DNA from: Bacteroidales bacterium
GTDB lineage: Bacteria > Bacteroidota > Bacteroidia > Bacteroidales > WCHB1-69
Assembly (NCBI GenBank): GCA_017618435.1
Contig: JAFZUH010000033.1
Location: 1-7,320 of the forward strand
DNA: 7,320 bases
Direction: 5' to 3'
Shown in pieces: positions 6,205 to 7,320 of the stretch. The position numbers were made by a program, and so were the translations under genes. Every line of letters starts with the position of its first letter. The stretch's first letter is position 1. The notes under the pieces were generated by a model, which made no database searches, had not been told where the DNA came from, and was given only the letters and a program-made list of their open reading frames with translations.

Positions 6205-6912
6205 TTATTTTGAAATAATTGTTCCTATTGTTTGCCCTTCCACTATCTTCGAAAGATTTTCTTTTGTGTTCATATCAAAAACAATAATAGACATATTGTT
6301 TTCTTTACAAAGCGTAAAGGCTGTCATATCCATAATTTTCAGCCCTTTTTCATAGGCTTGGTCAAATGTAAGGGCATTGAATTTTTTCGCATCGCTGTAT
6401 TTTTCCGGGTCTTTGTCGTAAACACCGTCTACACGGGTGCCTTTCAACAATACATCGGCTTTTATTTCTATGGCACGCAATGCCCCTGCCGAATCGGTAG
6501 TGAAATACGGATTGCCTGTACCTCCGCTCATAATAACAATATAACCGTTTTCAAGATAATGTATCGCTTTTTTTGCACTCATTTTTTCGCAAATCGGGTC
6601 TATCGCCAACCCGGACAAAACAACGGCTTTGCAACCCATGGCTTCCAATTGCCCTTGCAAAGCCATACTATTGATGGTTGTTGCCAACATGCCCATATAA
6701 TCACCTTGCACGCGGTCAAAACCATGTTTGGCTCCCTGCATGCCACGAAAAATGTTGCCGCCACCGATAACAACACCGATTTGAACACCTTTGCTCTGTG
6801 CAGATTTTATTTCCGTAGCAAAATAATCCAACATATCCGTATCTATGCCTTGTGCAGATTTGCCTCCTAACGATTCCCCACTTATTTTCAATAATATTCT
6901 TTGATATTTCAT
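6205..6912 (-). CDS. pyrH: UMP kinase
   Basis: A 235-residue protein of standard length for the bacterial hexameric UMP kinase, which makes UDP from UMP and ATP in pyrimidine nucleotide synthesis in the cytoplasm. Motifs: LLKISGESLGG (7-17) with the phosphate-binding lysine K9, VVIGGGNIFRG (47-57), GDYMGMLATTINSMALQ (70-86), SGGTGNPYFTTDSAGALRA (129-147), LLKGTRVDGVYDKDP (155-169) and LKIMDMTAF (191-199). All key positions look intact. It is the first gene of the - strand cluster, with a candidate promoter about 50-80 bp upstream. The start is the ATG at 6910-6912, directly ahead of the first beta strand as in the family. Confidence 0.97.
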   Translation of the reverse strand: MKYQRILLKISGESLGGKSAQGIDTDMLDYFATEIKSAQSKGVQIGVVIGGGNIFRGMQGAKHGFDRVQGDYMGMLATTINSMALQGQLEAMGCKAVVLSGLAIDPICEKMSAKKAIHYLENGYIVIMSGGTGNPYFTTDSAGALRAIEIKADVLLKGTRVDGVYDKDPEKYSDAKKFNALTFDQAYEKGLKIMDMTAFTLCKENNMSIIVFDMNTKENLSKIVEGQTIGTIISK

Positions 6913-6958
6913 TTTATCAGATATTTGTGTATGTTTTTACATAATTATATCAAATATG

Positions 6959-6991
6959 CAAAGTTAGAAAAAAATATGAATGATTGGCAAC
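6959..6991 (-). promoter_or_regulatory. Candidate promoter of the pyrH operon
   Basis: On the - strand TAACTTTG (6959-6966) matches TAnnTTTG. GTTG (6988-6991), 21 bp upstream, matches three of four bases of the TTTG -33 box. Transcription would start near 6952-6955, leaving a leader of about 40 bases before the pyrH ATG. It lies after the terminator of the upstream gene, which supports an independent start here. Confidence 0.55.
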
Positions 6992-7052
6992 TTTTTCCGC
7001 TGTTTTTTTATTTTCACAAATTTATTCTTTTCCCCTCTTTAATTTCATAACA

Positions 7053-7081
7053 AAAAAAGGCTATTGTTAATAGCCTTTTTT
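7053..7081 (-). terminator. Intrinsic terminator of the FadL-like gene
   Basis: AAAAAAGGCTATT (7053-7065) and AATAGCCTTTTTT (7069-7081) form a perfect 13-bp stem with a 3-base loop; the A and T tracts give a T run on either strand. On the - strand it begins 20 bp after the stop codon of the partial outer-membrane gene, which it should terminate, separating it from the pyrH cluster. Confidence 0.85.
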
Positions 7082-7100
7082 ATTTGTTATCCAATTTGCT

Positions 7101-7320
7101 TTATATCTTTCCCAATTTCCAACCAAGAGTAAGCACAAAATTCTGACTACGCTTGTTTAAAGAATAGGTGTTTATATTGTCGGTATCATAAAACACTCCG
7201 TTATCGTTGGTGATTCTATATTGATAAGCAAAGTCGGCAAAGAAATTTTTTCCTTTAAATCCCAAACCGCAAGCAATAGTATGCCTGCTGCCGTCTTTGT
7301 CCAAATCTCTATACGGATTG
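7101..7320 (-). CDS. Outer-membrane protein, OmpP1/FadL-like (partial, C-terminal end)
   Basis: The last 72 full codons of a - strand gene whose start lies beyond the right edge; the frame is open to base 7320. The visible part begins NPYRDLDKDGSRHTIACG and shows amphipathic strands, GKNFFADFAYQYR and SQNFVLTLGWKLGKI, which resemble the final strands of Bacteroidota FadL/OmpP1-type barrels. These proteins carry hydrophobic compounds across the outer membrane; the substrate cannot be inferred here. The last residue is Ile rather than the Phe often found at barrel ends. The in-frame TTG at 7304 is only an internal leucine codon. A strong terminator follows. Confidence 0.7.
   Translation of the reverse strand, partial: NPYRDLDKDGSRHTIACGLGFKGKNFFADFAYQYRITNDNGVFYDTDNINTYSLNKRSQNFVLTLGWKLGKI

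Noticed and set aside
6232..6870. A 212-residue open frame on the + strand opposite pyrH
   Set aside because: It is fully antisense to a clear UMP kinase gene and its translation is rich in His, Phe and Cys without any domain; a codon shadow.

Overview
The window looks like the chromosome of a Bacteroidota member, most likely of the order Bacteroidales. Evidence: AT-rich DNA; no Shine-Dalgarno motifs ahead of the starts; several promoters of the TAnnTTTG (-7) type; a 2TM-domain protein; PorV-like and FadL-like outer-membrane barrels; and a secreted enzyme carrying a type IX secretion (T9SS) sorting-domain-like module. The species cannot be told from the sequence.

Left part (1-3556). A partial outer-membrane barrel gene (- strand, runs off the left edge) lies downstream of an AraC-family regulator (- strand). 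The regulator is divergent from a 666-residue secreted glycoside hydrolase (+ strand). The hydrolase has a signal peptide, a sorting-domain-like module near the N terminus and a GH53-like catalytic domain with both expected catalytic glutamates. The two divergent promoters carry almost the same 19-base element, facing outward, so the pair may be co-regulated. No SusC/SusD genes are visible.

Middle (3557-3793). A convergent non-coding gap holds a 16-bp hairpin and a 42-bp-period direct repeat of unknown role.

Right part (3794-7320). A tight - strand cluster reads, in transcription order, pyrH (UMP kinase), a small 2TM membrane protein, frr (ribosome recycling factor), a ptb-type phosphate acyltransferase and a YqaA-family membrane protein. 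Gaps are only 28-45 bp, so they probably form one operon from a promoter near 6959-6991. An inverted repeat surrounds the GTG start of the last gene. Upstream is the 3' end of a FadL/OmpP1-like barrel gene, closed by a strong intrinsic terminator at 7053-7081.

The housekeeping cluster is ordinary apart from its gene content. The most unusual items are the architecture of the secreted hydrolase, the matched divergent promoter elements, the direct repeats at 3638-3699 and the structured start of the yqaA-like gene. Nothing here amounts to a clear new multi-gene system.
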